A stretch of 64,000 bases of DNA, taken from NCBI GenBank assembly GCA_013911415.1, contig JACETI010000002.1, positions 307,066 to 371,065 on the forward strand, given 5' to 3'. Below are positions 18,350 through 26,819 of the stretch, one piece after another (within the stretch, counting starts at the first letter, position 1; every line of letters starts with the position of its first letter). A program made the position numbers and the translations under genes. Under the pieces are notes generated by a model. It ran no database searches. It was not told the origin of the DNA and saw only the letters and a program-made list of their open reading frames with translations. This stretch comes from Legionella sp. Its GTDB lineage: Bacteria; Pseudomonadota; Gammaproteobacteria; Legionellales; Legionellaceae.

Positions 18350-19426
18350 ATGAAAACAGCATTAATCACAGGCATCACAGGACAGGATGGCGCCTACCTT
18401 GCCGATTTTCTTTTAAAGAAAAATTATATTGTTCACGGGATTAGACGACGTACCTCTTTATTTAATACAGAAAGAATCGATCATCTCTGCGGACAAACCG
18501 CAGCATCAGACCGTGCAGTACAATTACATTACGGTGATTTAACCGACGCTACGAACTTAACCCGCATTATTCAAGAAACACAACCCGACGAAATTTATAA
18601 CCTTGCAGCCATGAGTCATGTCGCGGTTAGTTTTGAAATGCCTGAATACACCGCCAACGTTGACGGTCTAGGTACACTCCGCATTTTGGAAGCCATTCGT
18701 CTATTAGGCCTTGAGAAAAAAACGCGTTTTTATCAAGCATCCACTTCTGAGCTATATGGTTTAGTTCGTGAAACCCCACAAACAGAACTTACCCCTTTTT
18801 ATCCAAGAAGTCCTTATGCAGTTGCAAAACTGTACGCCTACTGGATCACAGTTAACTATCGAGAATCTTATGGTATTTATGCGTGTAATGGAATACTCTT
18901 CAATCATGAAAGTCCCCTGCGAGGAGAGACTTTTGTCACCCGAAAAATTACCCGCGCTTTAGCGGGAATTAAACTTGGGGTGCAAGACTGCTTATACCTA
19001 GGAAACCTGGACGCAAAACGAGATTGGGGACACGCTGCCGATTACGTAGAAATGCAATGGCTGATGTTACAACAAGAAAAACCTGAGGATTTTGTCATAG
19101 CAACCGGTGAACAATTTAGCGTGCGAGAATTTGTAGAGATTGCCGCAAAAAAAATCGATATCTCAATCACTTGGCAGGGCGAAGGCATTAATGAAGTTGG
19201 AAAAGATGCCACAGGAAAAATCGTAGTACGCGTCGACCCTCATTACTTTCGACCGGCTGAAGTCGAATCTTTACTGGGTGATGCATCCAAAGCTCAACAA
19301 AAACTCGGCTGGAAACCAAGAATTAGTTTCGAATCGCTAGTAAATGAAATGGTAGTACAAGATTTACAGGCAGCCAAACAAAACAAAGTCTTAGCGGAGC
19401 ATGACGTTGAAAATCTATTTATGTAA
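18350..19426 (+). CDS. gmd: GDP-mannose 4,6-dehydratase
   Basis: This SDR-fold enzyme converts GDP-D-mannose to GDP-4-keto-6-deoxy-D-mannose. It has the Rossmann motif [11 protein letters not shown] at the start, [15 protein letters not shown] (the Gmd-specific NADP loop), STSELYG with catalytic Ser/Thr-Glu, and YAVAK (Tyr near residue 155). [21 protein letters not shown] is diagnostic for Gmd. It lies 24 nt after manC and before fcl, so the set makes GDP-L-fucose or a GDP-6-deoxy-hexose derivative. Confidence 0.96.
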   Translation: MKTALITGITGQDGAYLADFLLKKNYIVHGIRRRTSLFNTERIDHLCGQTAASDRAVQLHYGDLTDATNLTRIIQETQPDEIYNLAAMSHVAVSFEMPEYTANVDGLGTLRILEAIRLLGLEKKTRFYQASTSELYGLVRETPQTELTPFYPRSPYAVAKLYAYWITVNYRESYGIYACNGILFNHESPLRGETFVTRKITRALAGIKLGVQDCLYLGNLDAKRDWGHAADYVEMQWLMLQQEKPEDFVIATGEQFSVREFVEIAAKKIDISITWQGEGINEVGKDATGKIVVRVDPHYFRPAEVESLLGDASKAQQKLGWKPRISFESLVNEMVVQDLQAAKQNKVLAEHDVENLFM

Positions 19427-19554
19427 GGAAATCATGGTATAGGTTTTTTTGAAATTTAACCGCTCAAATCCGACAAGAATTAGCATGTTCTAACTAGCTT
19501 AAAAATAAATCGATGGGCTATCAGGTTACCTAGCCCTTTCAAGGAGATCTTTCC

Positions 19555-20475
19555 GTGAAAATTTACGTTGCTGGCCATCGAGGCATGGTTGGTTCAGCCA
19601 TTGTTCGGCAATTAAAAGCAGCAGGCTATGAAGATTTAATTCTTCGACCAAGAGAATACTTGGATTTATTAGATCAAGCAGCTGTTTTTGAATTTTTTCA
19701 AACGGAAAAACCTGATTATGTTTTTTTAGCTGCCGCTAAGGTAGGCGGAATCTACGCTAATAATACTTATCGGGCCGATTTTATTTACCAAAATCTTATG
19801 GTGCAAGCAAACGTGATTCAAGCTGCTTATCAAGCAGGGGTTGAGCGCATGTTATTTTTAGGCTCAAGTTGTATTTATCCTCGTGACTGTGCTCAACCCA
19901 TTCATGAAGATTATCTTCTGACTGGACCTTTAGAAAAAACAAATGAACCTTATGCCATCGCTAAAATTGCGGGTATTAAATTGTGTGAAAGTTATAATCA
20001 GCAATACGGTACAAAATACCTTTCTGTGATGCCTACAAATCTCTATGGACCTAACGATAATTATCATTTAGAAAATTGTCATGTCCTACCCGCTTTAATT
20101 CGAAAAGCTCATGAAGCAAAAGAAAAAAACGATCAAGAATTAATTGTTTGGGGAACAGGCACACCAAAACGTGAGTTTCTATTCGTCGATGATTTTGCCC
20201 AAGCTTGCCTTTTTTTAATGGAAAAACCCGAACTCGAGGGGATTTTTAACATTGGCTCAGGATCGGATGTAACCATTCGCTCACTTGCAGAAACCATCGT
20301 TGATGTTGTTGGCTTTCAAGGAGCACTAGGTTTTGACGCAACTAAACCAGATGGCACGCCACGAAAGCTTTTAAATATCGATAAAATGAAAGCCCTTGGT
20401 TGGTCACCAAAGACTCCTCTACGTGAAGGCATTGCCGCTGCTTACGCAGACTTTTTATCAAACAAGGATCGTTGA
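19555..20475 (+). CDS. fcl: GDP-L-fucose synthase
   Basis: Fcl (WcaG) carries out 3,5-epimerisation and 4-reduction of GDP-4-keto-6-deoxymannose to GDP-L-fucose. Visible motifs are [11 protein letters not shown] (NADP Rossmann), [18 protein letters not shown] and YAIAK with the catalytic Tyr near residue 132, plus [20 protein letters not shown], the Fcl signature. The GTG start has AAGGAG 8 nt upstream. A 128-bp gap separates it from gmd. Its stop overlaps the start of the following glycosyltransferase by one base. Confidence 0.95.
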   Translation: MKIYVAGHRGMVGSAIVRQLKAAGYEDLILRPREYLDLLDQAAVFEFFQTEKPDYVFLAAAKVGGIYANNTYRADFIYQNLMVQANVIQAAYQAGVERMLFLGSSCIYPRDCAQPIHEDYLLTGPLEKTNEPYAIAKIAGIKLCESYNQQYGTKYLSVMPTNLYGPNDNYHLENCHVLPALIRKAHEAKEKNDQELIVWGTGTPKREFLFVDDFAQACLFLMEKPELEGIFNIGSGSDVTIRSLAETIVDVVGFQGALGFDATKPDGTPRKLLNIDKMKALGWSPKTPLREGIAAAYADFLSNKDR

Positions 20476-21245
20476 TGAGTGAACAAATCCCTTTAGTAAC
20501 TTTTGCCGTTCCTTCTTTTAACCAAGGAGCTTACTTAGATAAAGCATTATCCTCGATTTTTGAACAAGATATACCTTGCGAAGTATTTGTTCTAGACGGC
20601 GGTTCTACCGACAACTCACTCACTATTATTGAAAAATGGTCAGACCGATTGACTGGTTGGCGCAGTCACAAAGATGCAGGGCAATCAGCAGCTATCAATG
20701 AAGGCATTGCTGCAGGCACCGCACCCTTTGTTGCTTGGTTAAATAGCGATGACTGGTTACTTCAAGGTGGTTTATCATTGCTAATTGAAACATTGCAAAC
20801 TTCAGATACTGTTCCAGTTGTTTACGGCAAGGGATATGATTTTATACAAAAAAATCAAAAATTAAAGCGTTTGTGGGTGGAACCTTTTGATGTTTCACGG
20901 CTTGCTCTGAGATGCATCATTTCACAACCCGCAACTCTTATACGTCGCAGTGCATGGCAAGCCGTAGGCGGTCTTAACGAAAATCTTCGGATGGCAATGG
21001 ATTATGACTTATGGTGGCGACTCTACAATCGTTTCGGTAGCTTTGAATTTATTAATCAAGACATTGCAGTTAATCGAGTGCATGCTTTAACGAAAACAAC
21101 CAATTATCGTCGGCTGCATTACCAAGAAGCAATGGCCGTTGTTAAAAGAGAATATGGCTCTGTTCCTGCAAAATGGTGGCTTTTGCAGCCTTACGCAGTT
21201 TGGTTAAAAACACTTTTTGCCTTTTTGCAGCGATCAGAAACGTAA
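20475..21245 (+). CDS. Family 2 glycosyltransferase
   Basis: This 256-residue GT-A fold enzyme of the WcaA/SpsA-like GT2 type has VTFAVPSFNQGAYLDKALSS at the N-terminus, the nucleotide-binding VLDGGSTDNS, the metal-binding DxD-like NSDDWLL near residue 95, and MDYDLWWR (catalytic base region) near 175. Donor and acceptor cannot be read. The tight junction to fcl suggests GDP-fucose or a related GDP-sugar as donor, but this is inference from position. ATG 20475 is chosen over the TTG at 20472. Confidence 0.88.
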   Translation: MSEQIPLVTFAVPSFNQGAYLDKALSSIFEQDIPCEVFVLDGGSTDNSLTIIEKWSDRLTGWRSHKDAGQSAAINEGIAAGTAPFVAWLNSDDWLLQGGLSLLIETLQTSDTVPVVYGKGYDFIQKNQKLKRLWVEPFDVSRLALRCIISQPATLIRRSAWQAVGGLNENLRMAMDYDLWWRLYNRFGSFEFINQDIAVNRVHALTKTTNYRRLHYQEAMAVVKREYGSVPAKWWLLQPYAVWLKTLFAFLQRSET

Positions 21246-21248
21246 GCA

Positions 21249-21279
21249 CTCTAAACCTAACAATAGAAAGTTTTTAGAG
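21249..21279. terminator. Possible bidirectional terminator
   Basis: CTCTAAA and TTTAGAG form a 7-bp inverted repeat around a 17-nt spacer between convergent genes (GT2 and the Gmd-like gene). It is AT-rich and weak. Confidence 0.3.
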
Positions 21280-21310
21280 AGCGTAGATTGCATTTATACC
21301 ATCTGACCTT

Positions 21311-22327
21311 TTAAGCTTGACTTGTTCGCAGTTTTTCTATTTGCACTCTGACCATTTTCATGATCATTGTACGAAAATCGATCGAAGGTCGCCATCCCAA
21401 CAGACTTTCCGCTTTTCCTGCATCGGCAATCAAAACATTGGTTTCCAAAGGGCGCTTAAAACGCTTATCGCAATATACGTAGTCTTGCCAATGTTTATCT
21501 ACGCAACCATAAGCAATTTCACATAATTCGCGTAAGGAATGAGCTTTTCCGGTGCCAATTACAAAATCGTTCGGGTCCGATTGCTGTAGCATGAGCCACA
21601 TAGCCTTAACAAAGTCAGGCGCGTATCCCCAGTCTCGAGAAACATCCAAATTACCTAAGGCAAGTTTACCTGCACGCACAATGGGCTCTCCAGCCTCGTT
21701 TGTGTGAAAGGAATCGATAATGCCTAATGCTGCACAAGCTGCGCCATATGCGACTTTTTGTGTAACAAAACTTAAAGAACGACGCTCACTCTCATGGTTA
21801 AATAAAATACCATTACTAATAAATAATCCATAGCTTGCTCGATAAATCGAGGCCAAATGATGTGCATAGGCTTTAGAAGCTGCATAGGGACTGGAGGGAC
21901 TCATCGGGGTTTGTTCGTTTAGAATTGCTGCCTGAGACCTTCCAAAAATTTCAGCAGAAGATGCATGATGGACTTTCGCTGTTGGGCAAACTTGACGTAC
22001 CGCTTCAAATAAGTTCACAGCACCTAAGCCGTTAATTTTCAAGCTTTCTTCTATCGCCTGCCAGGATTTTCCAGGGTGAGATTGGGAGGCAAGGTGATAA
22101 ATTTCATTAGGCCGTGCTAGCTCAAGCGCCTTAATAACCTCTTGAGGATTCTCAATGCTTCCCTTGAGTTGAGTGACTTCTTTTAGTAAATCGTTTGATA
22201 AACTATTCAGCGTTTTTACAGGATAGTCTCTTGAAAAACCAAAAACTTTATATCCCTTAACCAACAGCAATTTCGTCAGAAAATAACCATCTTGCCCTGT
22301 AATACCCGTGATAAAGGCAATCGACAT
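21311..22327 (-). CDS. Second GDP-mannose 4,6-dehydratase-like SDR enzyme
   Basis: The 338-residue extended SDR protein has [24 protein letters not shown] and SPYAASKAYAHHL (catalytic Tyr/Lys) and the Gmd-type [20 protein letters not shown]. Compared with the gmd at 18350 the NADP loop RRRTS is replaced by FSRDYPVKT. Substrate could be GDP-mannose or another NDP-hexose, or the enzyme could be a 4-reductase of the Rmd group, though the Gmd-specific segment favours a dehydratase. It is alone on the minus strand inside the plus-strand locus, a sign of separate acquisition. Confidence 0.8.
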   Translation of the reverse strand: MSIAFITGITGQDGYFLTKLLLVKGYKVFGFSRDYPVKTLNSLSNDLLKEVTQLKGSIENPQEVIKALELARPNEIYHLASQSHPGKSWQAIEESLKINGLGAVNLFEAVRQVCPTAKVHHASSAEIFGRSQAAILNEQTPMSPSSPYAASKAYAHHLASIYRASYGLFISNGILFNHESERRSLSFVTQKVAYGAACAALGIIDSFHTNEAGEPIVRAGKLALGNLDVSRDWGYAPDFVKAMWLMLQQSDPNDFVIGTGKAHSLRELCEIAYGCVDKHWQDYVYCDKRFKRPLETNVLIADAGKAESLLGWRPSIDFRTMIMKMVRVQIEKLRTSQA

Positions 22328-22643
22328 TGCTATACGCCTAACCGAACTATCTTGTATATGGATACTACAATAGATAGTTCACTTCCTGCAAACAACCTTA
22401 TGTTATATCGCATGTAAAATAGTATTGAAAAAAATACTGGAACGATGTAGTGAATCGATAGATAATGACCACAGGATCTCAATATAGTAAATTGCTAATG
22501 ACAGAGGTACAAAAAATTGGTTTTTATACTACAGGGCTAAGTTACATTGACTTTATAACGCTAGCACTCCAATATAAAAATAAAATAATTCTTCCTCAGT
22601 TTGGACAGCCACCTATACATATGTTAACTCTACTTTTACAGCC
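22328..22643. other. 316-bp gap with a 9-bp inverted repeat
   Basis: GAACTATCT (22344-22352) and AGATAGTTC (22372-22380) form a perfect 9-bp inverted repeat with a 19-nt spacer in which TGTA/TACA can extend the stem. It lies 17-53 nt upstream of the start of the minus-strand Gmd-like gene, so it could be an operator or 5'-UTR hairpin. Nothing else convincing is seen; a 60-codon frame at 22465 is probably chance. Confidence 0.55.
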
Positions 22644-23528
22644 ATGAAAATTTTATTACTGGGAAAAACTGGACAAGTGGGTAGTGAATTATGCCGATCA
22701 CTTGTACCTGTGGGAGAACTTACAGCGTTAGGGCGCGCAGATCTTAATCTAGAAAATTTTAATGCATTGAAAAAAATCCTTCACGCTAAAAAACCTAACG
22801 TCATCGTCAATGCAGCTGCCTATACAGCTGTTGATCGAGCCGAACAATCCATTGAAACTGCTTATCTAATGAATGCAACGTTGGTCCAAGTCCTTGCCGA
22901 CTATGCTAGCATGCATCAATCACTATTAATCCATTATTCAACAGACTATGTTTTTGATGGTTTGAAAAATAACGCTTATGTAGAATCCGATACCTGCAAT
23001 CCACTGAATGTTTATGGTCAATCAAAACGAGCAGGAGAAGAAGCCATCATTAAAAGTGGAGCACCCTTTTTATTGTTTCGCACCAGCTGGGTGTTTTCGA
23101 GGACGGGGCGTAATTTCGTTAATACAATACTCAAATTAGCACTGGAGCGAGAAAAGCTAAAAATTGTCTCTGATCAATATGGCGCACCTACTTCCGCAAA
23201 ACTGATTGCAGATGTCACGACTTTAGCGATTGCAGCCAATTTTCAAAAGAAAATTGAGTCAGGGATTTATCATCTTACAGCGTCGGGTTTTACTACTTGG
23301 CACCAGCTCGCCTGTTTTGTTGTAAAATGTGCTTTAAAAAACCAAATACCCTTAAAATTACACCCGGTTAATATTATGCCGATTCCTTCTGAAGAGTATC
23401 CTGTTCCAGCTAAACGCCCTCACAATTCTCGATTGGATACCTCTGAGCTTTCTCGAAGCCTTCATTTAACGCTTCCTGATTGGAGAATTGACGTTGAAAA
23501 CCTCCTGAATGCTTATGATTATGCTTAA
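22644..23528 (+). CDS. rfbD: dTDP-4-dehydrorhamnose reductase
   Basis: RfbD (RmlD) reduces dTDP-4-keto-L-rhamnose to dTDP-L-rhamnose. Motifs are LLGKTGQVGSEL (NADPH), NAAAYTAVDRAEQ, STDYVFDG and YGQSKRAGE with Tyr/Lys near residues 123-127, then FRTSWVFSRTGRNFV. Length 294 is typical. rfbA, rfbB and rfbC are not in the window, so either they lie elsewhere or this enzyme acts on a different 4-keto sugar. Single gene, followed by a 189-bp regulatory gap. Confidence 0.92.
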   Translation: MKILLLGKTGQVGSELCRSLVPVGELTALGRADLNLENFNALKKILHAKKPNVIVNAAAYTAVDRAEQSIETAYLMNATLVQVLADYASMHQSLLIHYSTDYVFDGLKNNAYVESDTCNPLNVYGQSKRAGEEAIIKSGAPFLLFRTSWVFSRTGRNFVNTILKLALEREKLKIVSDQYGAPTSAKLIADVTTLAIAANFQKKIESGIYHLTASGFTTWHQLACFVVKCALKNQIPLKLHPVNIMPIPSEEYPVPAKRPHNSRLDTSELSRSLHLTLPDWRIDVENLLNAYDYA

Positions 23529-23640
23529 GGCACTGGCTAACCTTTATAGACATCTCCCTGCCCGCCTTTTTGTTTTTTGATGAGCTGTTTTTTAGATCCC
23601 TAACTGCAATGAAACACTTCTCTTAACATACTAGTATTCA

Positions 23641-23668
23641 TTGACATACATATGATTTAATATACAAA
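23641..23668 (+). promoter_or_regulatory. Promoter candidate for the aminotransferase unit
   Basis: A perfect -35 hexamer TTGACA (23641-23646) is followed after 16 bp by TACAAA (23663-23668), a weaker -10, about 50 nt upstream of the ATG at 23718. Confidence 0.45.
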
Positions 23669-23689
23669 TTCTCATCACTGATCTAACAC

Positions 23690-23701
23690 AGTACTAGTAC
23701 T
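23690..23701. promoter_or_regulatory. 12-bp perfect palindrome upstream of the aminotransferase
   Basis: AGTACTAGTACT lies between the candidate promoter and the Shine-Dalgarno AAGGAG (23707-23712). Its position near the transcription start would suit a repressor operator, but no regulator is known. Confidence 0.35.
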
Positions 23702-23717
23702 TCTTTAAGGAGAAATA

Positions 23718-24857
23718 ATGGCCATTCAGGTCCTCGTACCTAAATTCCGAACCGAAGAATGTTTGAATGAAATTCGCGAGTGTCTTGATAAGTCCTGGAC
23801 AGGGCTCGGGTTTAAAACCCAATTATTTGAAGAAAAATGGTCTGAGTATACAAGTCTACCTCATTCTCATTTTATCAACTCTAATACTGTAGGTTTGCAC
23901 CTCTCTTTCCACTTGTTTAAAACACACTTTGGCTGGAAGGATAACGATGAAATCATTACCACCCCATTAACTTTCGTTTCAACCAATCACGCCATTGTTT
24001 ACGAAAACTTGAAACCTGTATTTGCAGATGTCGATGAAACTTCTTGCCTTGATCCCAGTAGTATTGAATCACGCATTACCTCTCGAACGCGGGCTGTCAT
24101 TTATGTAGGTTTGGGCGGAAATACCGGAAGATTACAGGAAGTCTCGCAGCTATGTAAAAAACATGGTCTAAAGTTAATTTTAGATGCTGCCCACATGGCA
24201 GGAACGCGCTTTAACGGCAAACATATTGGCCCTGAGGCTGACGTTACTATTTTCAGCTTTCAAGCTGTCAAAAATTTACCCACAGCAGATGCGGGTATGA
24301 TATGCTTTAAAGAAAAAATATTTGATGAAGAGTGCCGTAAGTTAACTTGGCTTGGCATTAATAAAGATACATATGCCCGAACAACAACACAAGGGAACTA
24401 TAAATGGAAGTACGATGTTGAATACGTAGGTTACAAATATCATGGTAATTCGATTACCGCATCCTTAGGTTTAGTAGGTTTAAAATATCTGGATGAAGAT
24501 AACCGCTATCGCCGACAACTTGCCCAACATTACAAAAAACTTCTCGCTACGATTCCTCTCATAAAATTTGTAGAAGAAATAGAGGGAACAGAGTCTGCTC
24601 AGCATCTTTTTCAAATTAAAGTAGATGATAGAGATAAGCTCATGACTTGTTTACAAGAAAATAATATTTTTCCTGGGGTTCATTATCGCGACAATACCGA
24701 ATACAAACCTTATGCTTACGCCGCAGGTAGTTGCCCCAATGCCCATCGCATCAGTAACCAAGTCATCTCTTTACCACTGCATTTATATTTAACAGCTGAC
24801 GATGTTGTGCATATTTGTCAGGTTATTCATAATTATTATCTTTGTCATCGACTATAA
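23718..24857 (+). CDS. DegT/DnrJ/EryC1/StrS family sugar aminotransferase
   Basis: The 379-residue PLP enzyme transfers an amino group to a nucleotide-linked keto-sugar. LDAAHMAGT (Asp binding PLP) lies near residue 155, FSFQAVKNLPTADAGM with the PLP Lys near 184, and the C-terminal half has NSITASLGLVGLKYLDE. The N-terminal SNTVGLHLS replaces the usual SGTxAL substrate loop. With a Gmd and a Gmd-like enzyme nearby, a 4-amino-4,6-dideoxy sugar (perosamine type) is plausible, but 3-amino products are equally possible. The next-but-one gene is a GNAT acetyltransferase that may acylate the new amine. Confidence 0.88.
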   Translation: MAIQVLVPKFRTEECLNEIRECLDKSWTGLGFKTQLFEEKWSEYTSLPHSHFINSNTVGLHLSFHLFKTHFGWKDNDEIITTPLTFVSTNHAIVYENLKPVFADVDETSCLDPSSIESRITSRTRAVIYVGLGGNTGRLQEVSQLCKKHGLKLILDAAHMAGTRFNGKHIGPEADVTIFSFQAVKNLPTADAGMICFKEKIFDEECRKLTWLGINKDTYARTTTQGNYKWKYDVEYVGYKYHGNSITASLGLVGLKYLDEDNRYRRQLAQHYKKLLATIPLIKFVEEIEGTESAQHLFQIKVDDRDKLMTCLQENNIFPGVHYRDNTEYKPYAYAAGSCPNAHRISNQVISLPLHLYLTADDVVHICQVIHNYYLCHRL

Positions 24858-24868
24858 ATGCAACAGTA

Positions 24869-26086
24869 ATGAGCCAAAAATTATTAATCGTAGTTTCGGG
24901 TTTAATCCCAACAGTAAAAATTATAAAAAACACATTGGATCAATTGTATCCGCCTGATCTTATTGAAATTATTCTTGAATCTGATTTTCACAGACTAGTA
25001 TTATGTTGGAACAAAAATAACGCCCTTTTCTCGGGTATCTACAAAATATTATTTATACGAGTATGCGACCCGATTTTAAAACCTATTATAAAAAGTCTGA
25101 TCAAAGCTCGAGTTAAATATTTATATTATTTAGATGATAATTTTTGGGAATTAGGAAAATATAATGATTCTCCACTAGCGCAATTTTATTCTCACCCTGA
25201 TACGTTAGAGACATTGAATTTATTTGTTCGACACGCAGACAAGGTTATTTTAAGCTCCAAAAATCTTCAGGACTATCTTAAGACAACTATTTCTAACACC
25301 CATGTCATTAGTGCAGCATTTGACTTTAGTTTGCTTCAGGGGCTAACACCTGTCCCATCTATCGATAAAATTAAAATCCTTTACATTGGAACCATCTATC
25401 GAGAACGAGACTTTGAAGTAGTTGTACCTGCTTTAAAAAAAATTCTGACAGAATACCCAGACAAAGTCATCATGTACTTTAAAGGGTTTGTACCTTCCGA
25501 ATTAAAATCATTGCAAAACATCATTTACGATGAGCAATTTAAAGACTATGAAGTTTGCATTAAAGAACAATATATATTTAATTATGACATTGGGATAGCT
25601 CCTTTAGACAACACAACTTTTAATAGAGCAAAAACAAATTTAAAATACCGCGAATATGGTGCGTGTCGTATCGCGGGTATATATTCTGATGTACCACCCT
25701 ATACTGATTCAGTTATCTCTGGCACTAATGGTCTTTTAGTGTCACATAATACACAAGATTGGTACCATGGCCTTAAGACACTCATTAATAATGCAGAGTT
25801 AAGAGCTACGATTGTAGAAAATGCTTTTAATGACGTAGCCTTAAATTTTACTCATCAAAAAATAGGCCCTGAGTGGGAAAATATATTGAATGGTTCACAA
25901 GCATTTCAACTTAAAAAATATCTTGCTTTGAAACTAAACATAGAATTTAGAATTCGTCAAAAAATTGTTGCATTAGCCCGATTCCAAAACATGTTTGCCT
26001 ACTATAAAAAAAATGGTTTACTGCGAACCTTTAAGAAATCTGTAAAATCCTTGACGTTAATTTTACAGTATAAGTTTATCAAATAA
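24869..26086 (+). CDS. Putative GT-B glycosyltransferase
   Basis: This protein of about 405 residues has a Rossmann-like C-terminal domain (IKILYIGTIYRERDFEVVVPALKKI, then YDIGIAPL and NLKYREYGACRIAGIYSD near residues 250-285) in the pattern of GT4/GT1 enzymes, with a weak family match. The middle contains YYLDDNFWEL and VILSSKNLQDYL, which also occur in similar form in the second domain of the 873-residue protein at 26820, so the two are paralogous. The ATG at 24869, 11 nt after the aminotransferase stop, is preferred over the upstream TTG at 24842. No clear Shine-Dalgarno. Confidence 0.7.
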   Translation: MSQKLLIVVSGLIPTVKIIKNTLDQLYPPDLIEIILESDFHRLVLCWNKNNALFSGIYKILFIRVCDPILKPIIKSLIKARVKYLYYLDDNFWELGKYNDSPLAQFYSHPDTLETLNLFVRHADKVILSSKNLQDYLKTTISNTHVISAAFDFSLLQGLTPVPSIDKIKILYIGTIYRERDFEVVVPALKKILTEYPDKVIMYFKGFVPSELKSLQNIIYDEQFKDYEVCIKEQYIFNYDIGIAPLDNTTFNRAKTNLKYREYGACRIAGIYSDVPPYTDSVISGTNGLLVSHNTQDWYHGLKTLINNAELRATIVENAFNDVALNFTHQKIGPEWENILNGSQAFQLKKYLALKLNIEFRIRQKIVALARFQNMFAYYKKNGLLRTFKKSVKSLTLILQYKFIK

Positions 26087-26119
26087 TCCGTACATGCTAT
26101 TTACGAACAGAGATCGAAG

Positions 26120-26680
26120 ATGAAAGTGTTGATTAAAGAAAATACCATTGGATTTAAATTTGACGGATTGCAATTAACACTCCTCTGCGTTGAGGATCTT
26201 CCCTATACCTTAGCATGGAGAAATCTCCAAAAAGAATGGTTTAACTCAAGTGATATAATTGCTTGGACAGATCATTTGAATTGGTTTAAGCAATACGAAC
26301 AGAAAAATAATGATTTTGTATTTATTATTCAGGACGGAATGGGAAATCGTTTTGGCCAGGTAGCTGTTTACGATATTGATTACAACACAAAAACGGCAGA
26401 ATTTGGCCGTTTCATAGTGAATCCAGCGTCTGCAGGTAAGGGCTATATGAAAAAAAGTGGGCAAGCGATTATTAGCTTATGTTTTAACAAATTACAGCTA
26501 AGTGTATTGCACCTTCAGGTCAAAAAAAACAATCAACGCGCATTGCGCCTCTATCAATCATTAGGCTTCACCTTCACACAGGAAACACCAGACAAGATCT
26601 TTATGGCTTTAAATAAAAATAATAACCTAATTCTAAACCAAACAAAATTTTGCGAACCTATTTTGAAAACAGATAACTAA
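26120..26680 (+). CDS. GNAT family N-acetyltransferase (RimJ/RimL-like)
   Basis: The 186-residue protein matches the group of GNAT enzymes that acetylate proteins or nucleotide-linked amino sugars (PseH/FdtC-like). The acetyl-CoA region is recognisable as FGRFIVNPASAGKGYMKKSG, followed by LHLQVKKNNQRALRLYQSLGF, the typical motif B. The start WRNLQKEWFNSS resembles PseH-like enzymes. Being two genes from the DegT aminotransferase, N-acetylation of the amino-sugar it produces is the best guess. Acyl donor other than acetyl-CoA cannot be excluded. Confidence 0.82.
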   Translation: MKVLIKENTIGFKFDGLQLTLLCVEDLPYTLAWRNLQKEWFNSSDIIAWTDHLNWFKQYEQKNNDFVFIIQDGMGNRFGQVAVYDIDYNTKTAEFGRFIVNPASAGKGYMKKSGQAIISLCFNKLQLSVLHLQVKKNNQRALRLYQSLGFTFTQETPDKIFMALNKNNNLILNQTKFCEPILKTDN

Positions 26681-26819
26681 GTATGCAACAACTTGATCTG
26701 CAACTGTTTATATTATAAATTTGCGACTGAAAGCCAACTGGGCGATTCTTCAAAGTGGCTTATATACTCAAGTCTTTTCATCGTACTAGCCTGTTAAAAC
26801 AATAACTTATAGGGACATA

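Noticed and set aside
22465-22647. 60-codon frame ending with an ATGA overlap at the rfbD start
   Set aside because: No Shine-Dalgarno, no recognisable composition or motif, and it runs through an AT-rich intergenic stretch. The overlap is likely chance.
22644-23528. A full dTDP-rhamnose operon
   Set aside because: Only the reductase is present; rfbA, rfbB and rfbC are absent from the window.
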